Positions 18,450 through 27,570 of a stretch of 64,000 bases of DNA are shown here, piece by piece. This DNA is from Actinoalloteichus_B caeruleus. GTDB taxonomy: Bacteria > Actinomycetota > Actinomycetes > Mycobacteriales > Pseudonocardiaceae. The first letter of the stretch is position 1; every line of letters starts with the position of its first letter. A program made the position numbers and the translations under genes. Under the pieces are notes generated by a model that made no database searches, was not told the origin of the DNA, and saw only the letters and a program-made list of their open reading frames with translations. Where the stretch lies: assembly GCF_000718005.1 (NCBI RefSeq), contig NZ_JODV01000004.1; one strand, 5' to 3'.

Positions 18450-18747
18450 TCGCACTGTTCGGCCCTCCACGGGACGAGGGCACGATCGCCGGACCTTCCC
18501 GCGGTCCCCGTCCCACTCGACCTCCCGGCTTCACGTCGAGGGGCTGCCTCCACCGTAGGCCCGGTCGCGCGGCACGGACAACGTCGCGCCTCGACCCCGG
18601 TCCAGGGCGGGGCGGGACCGCCCTGATGCGTGGAGGCCGCCACCGGAGCACCGGCGTGGAGCGGCGCTGCCACCAGGGACGCGGGTGGGGCGGGTCCGTA
18701 GGCTCCCGGACGGTACGTCCCCACCACCGGCCGCCCGGAGGCCACCA

Positions 18748-19212
18748 ATGCCAGAACGCCACCTCGTCGACGTGCACCTGATCCTGGTGCGCGACGACGA
18801 GATCCTGCTGAGCCTCCGCAGGGACACCGACCCGAGGTTCGACGGCCAGTGGCACCTGCCGGCGGGAAAACTGGAGGCCGGGGAGTCCGTCCTCGCCGGA
18901 GCCGCCCGCGAGGCGCGTGAGGAGGTCGGCGTCTCGGTGAGGCAGGACCAGCTGCGGCTGGTCCACACGGCGCACGTCACCGCTCCCGGCGTGGAACCCC
19001 GGTTGGGTCTGTTCTTCGAAGCGACCAGGTGGTCGGGAGTTCCGTTCAACAGGGAACCCGAGAAGAGCTCCGGCGTGGCCTGGTTCCGGTTCGACGCCCT
19101 GCCGAGCCCGCTGATCGCCTACTCGGCGGTGGGCATCGCGCACTACCGGGCGGGCGTGGCCCTGTCCGTGCTGGGTTGGGACGACACCGAGGTCACGCGT
19201 TCCCGACACTGA
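18748..19212 (+). CDS. NUDIX hydrolase
   Basis: A 154-residue protein from ATG 18748 (MPERHLVDVHLILVRDDEIL); the upstream frame is leader-like. The NUDIX box G-x5-E-x7-R-E-x2-E-E-x-G is visible as GKLEAGESVLAGAAREAREE followed by VGV (about residues 40-62). It hydrolyses a nucleoside diphosphate linked to another moiety, substrate unknown. Actinobacterial homologues are often annotated as MutT-like. It starts divergently from the VOC gene. Confidence 0.9.
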   Translation: MPERHLVDVHLILVRDDEILLSLRRDTDPRFDGQWHLPAGKLEAGESVLAGAAREAREEVGVSVRQDQLRLVHTAHVTAPGVEPRLGLFFEATRWSGVPFNREPEKSSGVAWFRFDALPSPLIAYSAVGIAHYRAGVALSVLGWDDTEVTRSRH

Positions 19213-19623
19213 CCACGAAACCCCAGGACCCGCCGGGCGGTGCGGGGACGTGGGGCGGCGGGATCCCGACGTCGTGGCGGATCCAGGTGGGTGCCAGCCG
19301 TGCCTCGCCCCGGGGCACCGGTCTACCCGCGCGGCCCGCCCGGACCACACCTCACCGCACCAGGAGACCTCCGGCGTGCCACGCGCCTGAGGGCGCCGAT
19401 CCGCCCCGGGGGTCATCCACCGGGGCGGGACGGGTTCCTGACCACGCTCGACGGGGTCCGGTGGAGGCCGGCCGTGCCGGTGATCAGCTGGGACGACGCG
19501 AAGGACGACGCCCCGGCCCTCCCCACCGTGACCGAGAGCGGGGCCGGCGACGCGCGGGCCTCAGGGCCAGGAGAGCCGCCGATGCCGTGACGGGTGCCGG
19601 AGGCGCGGGACCACCACAGTATG
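19213..19623. other. Intergenic gap, no convincing gene
   Basis: A + strand frame (19240-19590) is open, but only its last part (LTTLDGVRWRPAVPVISWDD) looks protein-like and it has no ribosome site. It may be a remnant or chance. Otherwise nothing is recognised. Confidence 0.3.
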
Positions 19624-19650
19624 CTGAACGTGTTCAGTGAACTCGTTCAG
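19624..19650. promoter_or_regulatory. Tandem palindromic operator of the TetR/DoxX operon
   Basis: CTGAACGTGTTCAG (19624-19637) and the adjacent GTGAACTCGTTCAG (19637-19650) are two near-palindromes with TGAAC/GTTCA arms, 13 bp apart. They lie 14 bp upstream of the TetR start. TetR repressors commonly bind such sites in their own promoter, so autoregulation is likely. Confidence 0.65.
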
Positions 19651-19663
19651 TCTGGTGGGTCCG

Positions 19664-20269
19664 ATGGGTACGACACGAGATCGACTACGAAGCGCGACGC
19701 ACGCGAAGGTGCTCGCCGCAGCCGACGCCCTGTTCCTCGAGCAGGGCTTCGCGGCCACCACGGTCCGGGACATCGCCGCGTCGGCGGGCGTGAGCGTCGG
19801 CACCGTCATGGCGGTGGGCGACAAGAGCGGGCTCCTCGTCGCCATCTTCGACAGGCTCATCGAACAGGTGCACCTGGCCCGGCGCGGCTCGGTCACCGAG
19901 CCGCCATCCGCGACCGGAGTCCCGTGCGCGGCTCGCGTGATGTCGCTCCTGACACCGTTCCTCGACCTCTTCACCACCCGCCCAGGCCTCGCCAGGGCGT
20001 ACGCCTCGATCCTCGTCGCCGGGAACCACTCCTCCACCGTCTTCACCGAACTGTCCACGACGCTGGTGGATGAGATCCGCGACGTGCTCGAGGCGGGCGG
20101 CCGCCCGGGAACACGCGACCCCACCTCGCTGGCGACCGCGATCTACTTCGCCTACGTCGGAGCGCTGTTCGGCTGGGCAGCCGGTCCCGACGACGAGGCC
20201 ACCACGATCAGTGATCGCCTGTGCGACACCATCACCACCATCTGCTCCAGTGAGGACCACTCGTCATGA
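19664..20269 (+). CDS. TetR family transcriptional regulator
   Basis: About 201 residues from ATG 19664 (MGTTRDRLRSATHAKVLAAA), chosen because the earlier GTG at 19637 lies within the operator and GGTGGG precedes 19664. The helix-turn-helix is at about residues 30-55 (TTVRDIAASAGVSVGTVMAV), followed by a helical ligand-binding domain. The stop overlaps the ATG of the DoxX-like gene (ATGA), so the two are translationally coupled. It probably represses this pair in response to an unknown ligand. Confidence 0.92.
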   Translation: MGTTRDRLRSATHAKVLAAADALFLEQGFAATTVRDIAASAGVSVGTVMAVGDKSGLLVAIFDRLIEQVHLARRGSVTEPPSATGVPCAARVMSLLTPFLDLFTTRPGLARAYASILVAGNHSSTVFTELSTTLVDEIRDVLEAGGRPGTRDPTSLATAIYFAYVGALFGWAAGPDDEATTISDRLCDTITTICSSEDHSS

Positions 20270-20625
20270 CACTCGTCCCTGCCCTCTGGTGGCTCCCGGC
20301 GGCGCTTGCCTCGGTACTCCTCCTGGACGCGGCGCTCTCGATCCGACCGCCGAAGTTCATTCGCGACTGCCTCGACGGGGTGGGCTTCCCCCGGGAGTGG
20401 TGGTGGACCCTCGTCGTCATCAAGGCACTGGCGAGCGCGGGACTCCTCGTCGGCATCTGGGTGCCGGGAGTCGGGGCCGCCGCGAACGCCGGAGTGGTGG
20501 CCTACTTCCTGTGCGCCTCGTACGCGCACGTCAGAGCCCGGTTCCTCCGACAGGAGTTCTGGGTCAACTGCCTGGGGCTGCTCGTCTTCTCCGTGGTGGT
20601 GTTCGTGTTCTCGTACGTGGTCTAG
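20266..20625 (+). CDS. DoxX-like small integral membrane protein
   Basis: A 119-residue protein with four hydrophobic helices (about 8-24, 46-65, 70-90, 102-119) and the DoxX-like pattern of a conserved Lys after helix 2 (TLVVIKALASAGLLVGI). It overlaps the TetR gene by 4 nt. DoxX-like proteins are often stress- or redox-linked membrane proteins without a defined reaction. No partner is seen beyond the regulator. Confidence 0.8.
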   Translation: MTLVPALWWLPAALASVLLLDAALSIRPPKFIRDCLDGVGFPREWWWTLVVIKALASAGLLVGIWVPGVGAAANAGVVAYFLCASYAHVRARFLRQEFWVNCLGLLVFSVVVFVFSYVV

Positions 20626-20930
20626 CCGCCGCGAGCACCGCCGGGGGTCACGGCGACGCTCCGCCGCCCGACCAGAGTGCGGAGGGCACGCCCCAGGTCC
20701 AGCACGGCGGGGCGGTCAGCCGGTGACCGGTGGCCTCGTCGCGCCGCCCACGCCGCTCGAGCGCCGGAGAACCCGGCGGCGGACGTCGGCCCCCTCGCGG
20801 CCGGGTCGCCCGTCCCCGGCCCCGGCACGATCGGGGCCGACGGGCGAACCCCTCGGCGACCCGGCCCCGATCGGGTCCTCCCAACGCCGGTGTCGACACC
20901 GGGACGGGGACGTCCGCTCTCGGCCCCCGC
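20626..20930. other. Convergent intergenic region between doxX-like gene and mycosin gene
   Basis: No gene is recognised; open frames here are GC-driven. It contains a long hairpin (20829-20882) suited to terminating both convergent transcripts. Confidence 0.4.
20829..20882. terminator. Inverted repeat, probable bidirectional terminator
   Basis: GATCGGGGCCG (20829-20839) pairs perfectly with CGGCCCCGATC (20872-20882). It lies between the convergent DoxX-like and mycosin genes. The loop is long (32 nt), which lowers confidence. Confidence 0.4.
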
Positions 20931-22346
20931 TCAGGGCACCTCGGCGGCGGGGGGCCGGCCGCGCCGGCCGACCGCACCCCCGGCGGGGGTGACGGCCCGG
21001 GGGTTCCCCTCCCTGACCGCGCCGTCCGGCTGGTCGCCCCCGTCGGGGTCCGACGGTCCGCCGGCGGGACCGCCCGGGGGCTCGACCGAGGAGTTCGCGC
21101 CCGCCTCGTCCGCACCGGCGACGACGGCGACACGGCTCCGGCGCCACCGCCGGCGCCATCCCGGCGGACCGAACACGCCGGCCAGGACACCGACGAACGC
21201 GAGGACGGCGGCGGAGGCCACCGTGAGGGTGGCGACGATGCGGGGGATCGGGTCGTCCTCGGGGATCACCGGGTGGGAGATCGTCGGCTGCCGCGCCGGG
21301 CTCGGCTGCTCCTCCAGTTCCGAGGGCACCACGGCGGTGACGGCCGCGTACGGGTTCACCACGCCCCAGCCCAGGGCGGGGTCCGGGCGTTCGGCCGGGG
21401 GCGGGTCCGCGGTGACCCGGAGCCGGTGGGCGACCTGGCTCGCGGTCAACTCCGGGTACCGCGACCGCACCAGCGCGGCCACCCCGCTGACGAAGGGCGC
21501 CGCGTAGCTCGTCCCGCTGCCCTGCCAGTGCCCGGGGCCGCCGGGGCCCAGGCTCACCACGTCGACGCCGGGAGCGACCAGGCTGACGAACTCGCCCGTC
21601 TGCGAGAACTCGCCCCGCTCGCCCTGGGCGTCGATCGCGCCCACCGCGAGCACGCCCGGATACGCGGCCGGGTAGGAGGTGGGGTTGCCCTCCTGGGCGT
21701 TGTTGGCGGCGGAGGCGACGACGAGCACGTCGGAGGTGGTGGCCCGCTCCACCGCCGCGCGCAGCTCCTCGTTCGGGTAGGTCGTGCTCGCCGAGATGTT
21801 GATGACGCCCGCGCCCTCGTCGACCGCCCGATGGATGGCCTGGGCCATCACCGGCGCGGACCCGTCGTTCTGGCTGTTGGCGTTGCGCAACGGGAGGATG
21901 CGCGCACCCGGGGCGATTCCGGCGAACCCGGTGCCCTCCGCGGGCTGGGCGGCGATGATGCCGGCGACGAAGGTCCCGTGCCCGTAGCAGTCGTCGTCGG
22001 CCGACCCCCCGCCCCCGTTGACCAGGTCGACGCCAGGCAGCACCACGCCCTCGAGCTGGGGGACGGCGCCGTCGACCCCGGAGTCGATCACCGCCACCGT
22101 CACTCCCTCGCCCCGCGTCAGTTCCCAGACCCGCCGGGGCAGCATCCGGCGCTGCGCCCAGGGCACGGACTCCTCGACCATCGCGGGCGGGGGCAGGCAG
22201 CCGGAGTCGACGGTGGGTACCGGGGGCACCTCCTGGGCGCTCGCGGTTCCCACGGCGAGCTGCGGGCAGAGCAGCACCGCGACGGCGAGCAGGGCTCCCC
22301 TGCGGGCACGGGAAGCGCGGGCCCCGGCGTCAGGACGCCTGTTCAT
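20931..22346 (-). CDS. mycP: Mycosin, type VII secretion-associated subtilisin-like protease
   Basis: A 471-residue protein with an N-terminal signal sequence (about 16-37, GALLAVAVLLCPQLAVGTAS). The catalytic triad is readable: D88 in VIDSGVD, H123 in YGHGTFVAG and S280 in GTSYAAPFVSG, with N215/N216 supplying the oxyanion position. A C-terminal membrane helix lies at about 388-410 (VATLTVASAAVLAFVGVLAG), followed by a longer than usual Pro/Gly-rich cytosolic tail of about 60 residues. Mycosins are membrane-anchored proteases needed for stability of the ESX complex. It lies 28 nt downstream of the ADP-ribosyltransferase-like gene and is probably co-transcribed with it. Confidence 0.95.
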   Translation of the reverse strand: MNRRPDAGARASRARRGALLAVAVLLCPQLAVGTASAQEVPPVPTVDSGCLPPPAMVEESVPWAQRRMLPRRVWELTRGEGVTVAVIDSGVDGAVPQLEGVVLPGVDLVNGGGGSADDDCYGHGTFVAGIIAAQPAEGTGFAGIAPGARILPLRNANSQNDGSAPVMAQAIHRAVDEGAGVINISASTTYPNEELRAAVERATTSDVLVVASAANNAQEGNPTSYPAAYPGVLAVGAIDAQGERGEFSQTGEFVSLVAPGVDVVSLGPGGPGHWQGSGTSYAAPFVSGVAALVRSRYPELTASQVAHRLRVTADPPPAERPDPALGWGVVNPYAAVTAVVPSELEEQPSPARQPTISHPVIPEDDPIPRIVATLTVASAAVLAFVGVLAGVFGPPGWRRRWRRSRVAVVAGADEAGANSSVEPPGGPAGGPSDPDGGDQPDGAVREGNPRAVTPAGGAVGRRGRPPAAEVP

Positions 22347-22374
22347 CTCAGATCTCCGGTTCGGTGGTACCCGG

Positions 22375-25300
22375 TCAGTCGGCGGAGCCGGCGGTCGCGG
22401 TGGCGGTGGCGGTGGTGGTCGAGGAGGACGAGGGCATGGCCGACCCGGTCAGGCCGAAGGGCGCGGCCCACCGGCCGAACGTCTCCTCCTCGGACAACTC
22501 GCGCGGCGTGGCGCGCTGCCGACGGCCTAACGCCCGCCGCAGCCGCGCCAGCACCTGGGCGTCGACCTCGTCCAGACCGATGCCCAGGCTGGTCTCGTTG
22601 GCCCGCAGCTCCCTGGCGAGCACGGCGGGCCGGGTGGCGGCCCCGCCCACGACGTCGAGCACCTTGAACCGGCTGTGGGAGAAGAACACCACCTCCTCGG
22701 GTAGGCCGCCGGCCCCCAGCATCCCGACCCGGCGGCCGGTGGTGGACCAGATGAGCAGGTCGACGGTGGCGTCGGGGGTGTTCAGGTCGTGCGCCGCCGT
22801 GGCGCTGAGGAAACCCGGTTCGTCCAGCACCTCCGCCGGTGGGCACACCTCCCGGAGCCGGTCCCCGTCGTCGGGGAGGTGTGCCTGTTGGAAGGTCGCG
22901 CCGCGGTGGACGGGAAGCCGGCGGAGGCCCGAGGTCAGGCAGGCGACGAGATCGCGCCAGCCGCGACCGCCGTCCGATCGCAGGGCCTCGTTCAGGACCC
23001 GGCCCCCGTACCCCTCGTGGGCCAGGTACAGGCACACGGCCACGAAGTCGGCCTTCGCGGACTCCCCGCCCGCGCCGCGCAGGACCGGTGACATGGCCAG
23101 GGCCGCGTTGACGGTGGCCAACGCGTTCTCGTAGTCCTCGCCGACGAGCCTGGCGAGCGCGGCTCGTTCCGCTTCGGTGCTCCGGTGGTCCGGCGGCACC
23201 CACCCGACAGCCGCCTCCCCGTTGGGGTCCTCCTCACCGGTGTCCTCCCCGGACCCCGAACGGTCCCCCTCATCCCCTGGCGCGGGCTCCGGGTCGTCGG
23301 TGTCCTCAGTGGACGGCGCGCCCTCCGTTCCGGCCGGTTCGGTGGCAGGGTCCTCGGATTCGGCCCCCGGAGCCGCTGGTTCGCCAACAGGGCCCTCGGT
23401 CGCGTCGACGGTCGGGGTTTGCTCGACGGTCGAGGGCTGTTCCGTGGCGGGGCTGGTCTCGCTGGGCGGTGGCTCCTCGGCGTAGAAGGTGAGGTCCCAT
23501 CGGCCCGGGGTCGAGGACGTCGTCGGGCCGGGCGGTGGGGTGGGGTGGGGGGCCGGCTCGCGGGGAGCCGCCGCCGGAGGTTCCGCAGGGGGCGGTGGGA
23601 CGTCCCGCGCCTCCGGCGGTGGGTCCGCCGGCCGGTGCCGGCCGGCCGGCGGGGTCGTGAGGTCGGCTGGCTTCGGTTCCGCGACCGTGGCCGGCCGAAC
23701 GGGGACGAGGGGGACGACGGCGGGTTCGACGGGCGGGGCCGCCTCCACCGGGGCGGGTGGCGCGTCGGCGCCGCCAGCGTCCGCCTCGGGCACCGGGGGC
23801 TGGTCCTCCGGAACGGCGGTCGGGTGGGCGATGCCCCCGTCGGCGGGTGGAGCCGGTGGCGCACCGGCGACCGGCGCCGCCCCCGGGTCCTGGTGGTCCT
23901 CCCGAGGGCCACCGTGGGCGTCGAGGTGCCCGGGGGACGGGGCTTCGGGCGGGATCGCGGTCTCGTCGGTCGCACCCGTGACGTCGCCCGCCACCTCGGG
24001 CCGGGGGTGCTCGTCGATGTCGGCGGGACGCGTCCCCGGCTGGTCGACCGCGCGTGGCTCCGCCTCACCGCCGTCCTCCCGCGCCCCGCCGTCGGGGGTC
24101 GCGGCGGCCTCGGAGCCCCCGCCGGCGACGGGGCCGGGGGATTCCGGCGACACCTCCGCCTCGCGGTCCGTGGCCCAGGTCGCGCGGTCGAGGTGAGAGT
24201 CGGAGTCGGAGTCGGAGGAAGGGGTGGGGGAAGGGGTGGGGGAAGCCGCCGCGTCGACGGTCGAAGGATCCACCGGCCGGGGTTCGGTGGGCGGAAGCGC
24301 GGGGAGGTCGGCGGCGGGGCCCGCCGAGCGGTCGCCATCCGCCTGCCGCCGGTCGCGCGGCTCGCCTCCGTCCGGGCCGTCCCCGTCGCGGTGAGTGCCG
24401 GGAACCCGGTCACGGGCGGCGGTGGTCGCCTCCGTGCCGGGGTGGGCGCCGCGGTCCGGTTCGCCCGCCGCCGGCTCCCGGGTCAGGGCGCGGTCCTGGT
24501 CCGCGTCGCCGGCCGGGGCCTCGTCGGCTCGCGCTGGCGGGGTGTCCGCCGGTCCGGCGGCGGGAGGCGTCGAGGGGTCGTCGGCCCCCTCGGGGGTCGA
24601 CCGCCCCTCGGAGGGGTGGGCCGGGGAAGTGCCTTCGTGGCCGGGGGCGGCGGGCCGCGCGTCCACCCGCACCGGGCCAGCCTCGACGTCCGAGGTGGAC
24701 GGCTCATCCCGGGTCCCGGTGGGCGTCGGTGTTCCCCCGTGTCGGAGGCGCCGGTCCGTGGCCGGCTCGGTGGCGGCGTCGACCTCGTCGGTGGCGGGAG
24801 CGGTGTGCCCGGTGACCGGTTCTCGGGGGTCGACCTCGGGGTCACCGGGCCGGGTCGCGCCGTCGCGCGACTCCGTCACCGGCCGGTTCGCGATCCCACC
24901 TGGCCGTGGTGCACCGTTCGACACGTGGTCGGTGCCGGGCGGCGGAGCCATCGTCGTGGCCGGCGCCACCGGTCGGTCGTTGCGGGCGGGATGCTCCGGG
25001 TCATGCCGCACCCACCACAGGGGGGCCGAGGTCGGCCGGTGGCCGGGGTGCTCGTCATCGACCCCGACGCCGGCGTTGGCCGCTGCCCCGTCGGTCGCCG
25101 GCGTCGGCTCGGCGGACCAGGTGGGTTCGGTGGGGGACGGTCGCGGCGGGACGTCGCCGGGACCGTCCTGCTCGGACGGGGGCTCCGCCGGTGCGGTGTC
25201 CGTGGCGGCTCGCTCCTCGGACGGGACCGGGTCGCCACCTCCTGCCCGCCCGTCCTCCGGCGCCGTCCAGGCCGCCTCGGAGGTGGCCGCCCCGGTTGGG

Positions 25301-26874
25301 GCCGAGTCGTCGCGGGACTCCTCCCGGCCGAGGGGGGCGGCGCCGGGATGGGGACTCTCCTCCCGTCCGGCGGATTCCTCGGCGCGAGGTGGCTGCCCGC
25401 TGCCGGAGGCTCCGCCCTCGGCGCGAGGTGGCTGCCCGCTGCCGGAGGCTCCGCCCTCGGCGCCGGGCATCCCGCCGTCAGCCTCCTCGGCCTCTGGCGG
25501 CGGAGCCGCCCCCAGCTCCGGGGACGTGGTTCCTCGCGGGAGGTTCGCCTCGTCGTCCCCGGAGGGGACGACGGCGGGGCGCGGTGTCACCCCTTCCTCC
25601 TCCGCGACCGCAGCTCGTGCCGGCGACGCCTCGTCGTCCGGGTGCGGTTCGCCGGCGGGGGTGCCCGGTCCCGACGCCCCGGCAGCGCCCGCCGCGTCCT
25701 CCTGGTCGGACTCCCCGTCCGCCCACTCGGCGTCCCCGGCGGCCCCGCCATCCGAGGCGGCCCCACCCAGGACGGGCGCTGTCTCCCCCGGCGCGAACCG
25801 AGGGGCGGCGGGCGCGCCCACCACGGGCAGCACGACGGTCTGCTCGTTGGCACCCGGGCAGTCCGTCTCCGCCGGAACCTCCACCTCGGGATCGACGAGG
25901 AGATCCGACACCGCCAGCCGTTCCACCACTCGCGGCCTGCCAAGCGGGGGGTGGCAGCGCAGGCTCAGCTGGTCGTGGGCGTCGAGATCCGCGAGGTCGG
26001 GCAGGGCGGCTGGGCGCCAGCCGCCGTCGCGGCCACGGATCAGGGAGACGCTGGGCAGCACCACGTCGTGGTCGAGCAGCGCGGCGAGGCGACTCGCCCA
26101 GTCGGACAGCGGCCGGACACCGTTGACGGGCACGACGGTCAGGTACCGCCGCAACCCCGGGGGCAGCCGGTCGACCAGGACGGCCGTCTCCTCCGGGCTG
26201 GGCAGGCCACCAGCCAGGTCCAGCACCACCCGGGGCGCGGCGTCCGACAGGCGGACCTGCCGGCCCGCGTGTTCGGGCAGCGGCTGCCCGGAGCGGGACC
26301 GGACGTAGAGGCCAGCGGGGATCGGGTCAGCCTGGAGTTCGTCGGTGGTGGTCGGGCCCGGCGGGACGAGCGCCTCCCAGTAGGGGCGGCGCCACCGCAC
26401 CGCGAACCGGAACGTGGGCTGACGGCCACGGAAGAACCGCCAACCCGACTCGCCGGCGGCGCCTCCCGCGTAGAGGTGTCCACCAGCGACCCACTCCACA
26501 TCGGCCTCGGGTGCGACGATGTCCACCCGGAACGCGGAGCTGAGCTCGGCGGCCCAGCGGGCGTGAGGCCCCTCGACGTCCCCCAGTTCGGGGACGGCGA
26601 GCCACAGCTGGTGGCCGGGCCCCCGCGACTCCGGGAGGCCGAACCGGCAGGCCTCCCACAGCAGCGGCCACAGGTTCCCCGTCCGGAGGACGGACGGGGC
26701 CACGACCACGATGGTGTTGTCGGTGACGGCGGGCAGCTCCCGCAGGAACCGCTGTTCCTCCTCGTCCCGGTCTCCTGCCATCCGGATCAGCACGTTCGGT
26801 CCGCGTGCTTGGAGGAGGAAGTCACCGTCGGGTTCGGGCCGTGTGCCGGCCCGCTCGTCGTGCGGCGGCTGCAT
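22375..26874 (-). CDS. 1,499-residue type VII-locus protein with C-terminal ADP-ribosyltransferase-like domain
   Basis: Residues 1-350 are a globular alpha/beta N-terminal region (TIVVVAPSVLRTGNLWPLLW) of unknown family. Residues about 350-1210 are almost entirely Pro/Glu/Ala/Gly low-complexity sequence, including an exact repeat of GGASGSGQPPRAE. Residues about 1220-1410 resemble R-S-E class mono-ADP-ribosyltransferases: an N-terminal helical lobe, then LPVHRGATF (R1324), GFLSATA (S1357, in place of S-T-S) and GLPEEVVFFSHSRFKVLDV (E1393/E1394). The residue two before the presumed catalytic Glu is Pro rather than Glu/Gln, so the active site may be variant or degenerate. A 90-residue tail with a Ser/Thr/Ala-rich end follows. 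No signal peptide or W-x-G is seen. The gene directly precedes mycosin. Role could be effector or system component. Confidence 0.75.
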   Translation of the reverse strand: MQPPHDERAGTRPEPDGDFLLQARGPNVLIRMAGDRDEEEQRFLRELPAVTDNTIVVVAPSVLRTGNLWPLLWEACRFGLPESRGPGHQLWLAVPELGDVEGPHARWAAELSSAFRVDIVAPEADVEWVAGGHLYAGGAAGESGWRFFRGRQPTFRFAVRWRRPYWEALVPPGPTTTDELQADPIPAGLYVRSRSGQPLPEHAGRQVRLSDAAPRVVLDLAGGLPSPEETAVLVDRLPPGLRRYLTVVPVNGVRPLSDWASRLAALLDHDVVLPSVSLIRGRDGGWRPAALPDLADLDAHDQLSLRCHPPLGRPRVVERLAVSDLLVDPEVEVPAETDCPGANEQTVVLPVVGAPAAPRFAPGETAPVLGGAASDGGAAGDAEWADGESDQEDAAGAAGASGPGTPAGEPHPDDEASPARAAVAEEEGVTPRPAVVPSGDDEANLPRGTTSPELGAAPPPEAEEADGGMPGAEGGASGSGQPPRAEGGASGSGQPPRAEESAGREESPHPGAAPLGREESRDDSAPTGAATSEAAWTAPEDGRAGGGDPVPSEERAATDTAPAEPPSEQDGPGDVPPRPSPTEPTWSAEPTPATDGAAANAGVGVDDEHPGHRPTSAPLWWVRHDPEHPARNDRPVAPATTMAPPPGTDHVSNGAPRPGGIANRPVTESRDGATRPGDPEVDPREPVTGHTAPATDEVDAATEPATDRRLRHGGTPTPTGTRDEPSTSDVEAGPVRVDARPAAPGHEGTSPAHPSEGRSTPEGADDPSTPPAAGPADTPPARADEAPAGDADQDRALTREPAAGEPDRGAHPGTEATTAARDRVPGTHRDGDGPDGGEPRDRRQADGDRSAGPAADLPALPPTEPRPVDPSTVDAAASPTPSPTPSSDSDSDSHLDRATWATDREAEVSPESPGPVAGGGSEAAATPDGGAREDGGEAEPRAVDQPGTRPADIDEHPRPEVAGDVTGATDETAIPPEAPSPGHLDAHGGPREDHQDPGAAPVAGAPPAPPADGGIAHPTAVPEDQPPVPEADAGGADAPPAPVEAAPPVEPAVVPLVPVRPATVAEPKPADLTTPPAGRHRPADPPPEARDVPPPPAEPPAAAPREPAPHPTPPPGPTTSSTPGRWDLTFYAEEPPPSETSPATEQPSTVEQTPTVDATEGPVGEPAAPGAESEDPATEPAGTEGAPSTEDTDDPEPAPGDEGDRSGSGEDTGEEDPNGEAAVGWVPPDHRSTEAERAALARLVGEDYENALATVNAALAMSPVLRGAGGESAKADFVAVCLYLAHEGYGGRVLNEALRSDGGRGWRDLVACLTSGLRRLPVHRGATFQQAHLPDDGDRLREVCPPAEVLDEPGFLSATAAHDLNTPDATVDLLIWSTTGRRVGMLGAGGLPEEVVFFSHSRFKVLDVVGGAATRPAVLARELRANETSLGIGLDEVDAQVLARLRRALGRRQRATPRELSEEETFGRWAAPFGLTGSAMPSSSSTTTATATATAGSAD

Positions 26875-27570
26875 CAGGGCGCGTCTCGATTCTCGGTCTT
26901 TCCGCTCACCGGTGCCGGGTCCGTCTCCCAGGTCAGTGGGTCGCCACTCCTCGCGGGCCAGTCTCGGTGATCACCATCGCGCCACCGGGGGCGGTACCCT
27001 CGCCTGTGAGCGATCCAGGGGTTTCCCTCACGACACGGGACGTCGATGTTTCGCGTCCGTGAGGGCGTCACGGTTCCACACTGACCATGCGAGGCGAGTC
27101 GGCGGATCTTATCACCCGACGGGGTGAGCTGGATCTCGCGACCTCGTCCCCGCGACGAGGGTGAAGCCCGCCGCTCACTAGCGTGAACGGGTGTCCTCGT
27201 CCTGTCGCCAGGGCCGCGTCGTCGCAGCTCACCCGGCCGCCGCCGCCCGATCCCACGTGCCGCCCTGGTGGCCCGCCACCACCTCCGGAGGCGGGACCCG
27301 CACCCGGCCCGACTCCGCCCGGGCCGGGGTGCCGCGACGCGTGCCCACCACACCGATGTCGCCGTCGAGCGCGGCCGCTCCCGGCCGCCGGCACGCCTCC
27401 CCGGACAGGCCCACGACGAGCGGTGCGGCAGCCGGTCGGCCGCACCGCCACTCCCCGCACCGCCGCGCCCCGCTCCTCCAGCCGCGCGGGGTCGACGCGG
27501 CGGACGTGTCGCCCGCCGGACCCGCCGCTGGACCCACCGGCGGGCCGGAGCGAACGGGCGGGTGTTCCTG
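26875..27570. other. Divergent intergenic region upstream of the ART-like/mycosin operon
   Basis: About 700 bp without a credible gene; all frames are open through GC bias but none is protein-like. An inverted repeat CCCTCACG (27025-27032) / CGTGAGGG (27058-27065) lies about 150-190 bp upstream of the leftward gene and may be a leader hairpin or operator. Confidence 0.35.

Noticed and set aside
23185..26970. A 1,261-residue + strand frame opposite the ART-like gene
   Set aside because: Gly/Arg/Val low-complexity shadow. The - strand frame has the recognisable ART motifs, and a ribosome-site-level spacing to mycosin.
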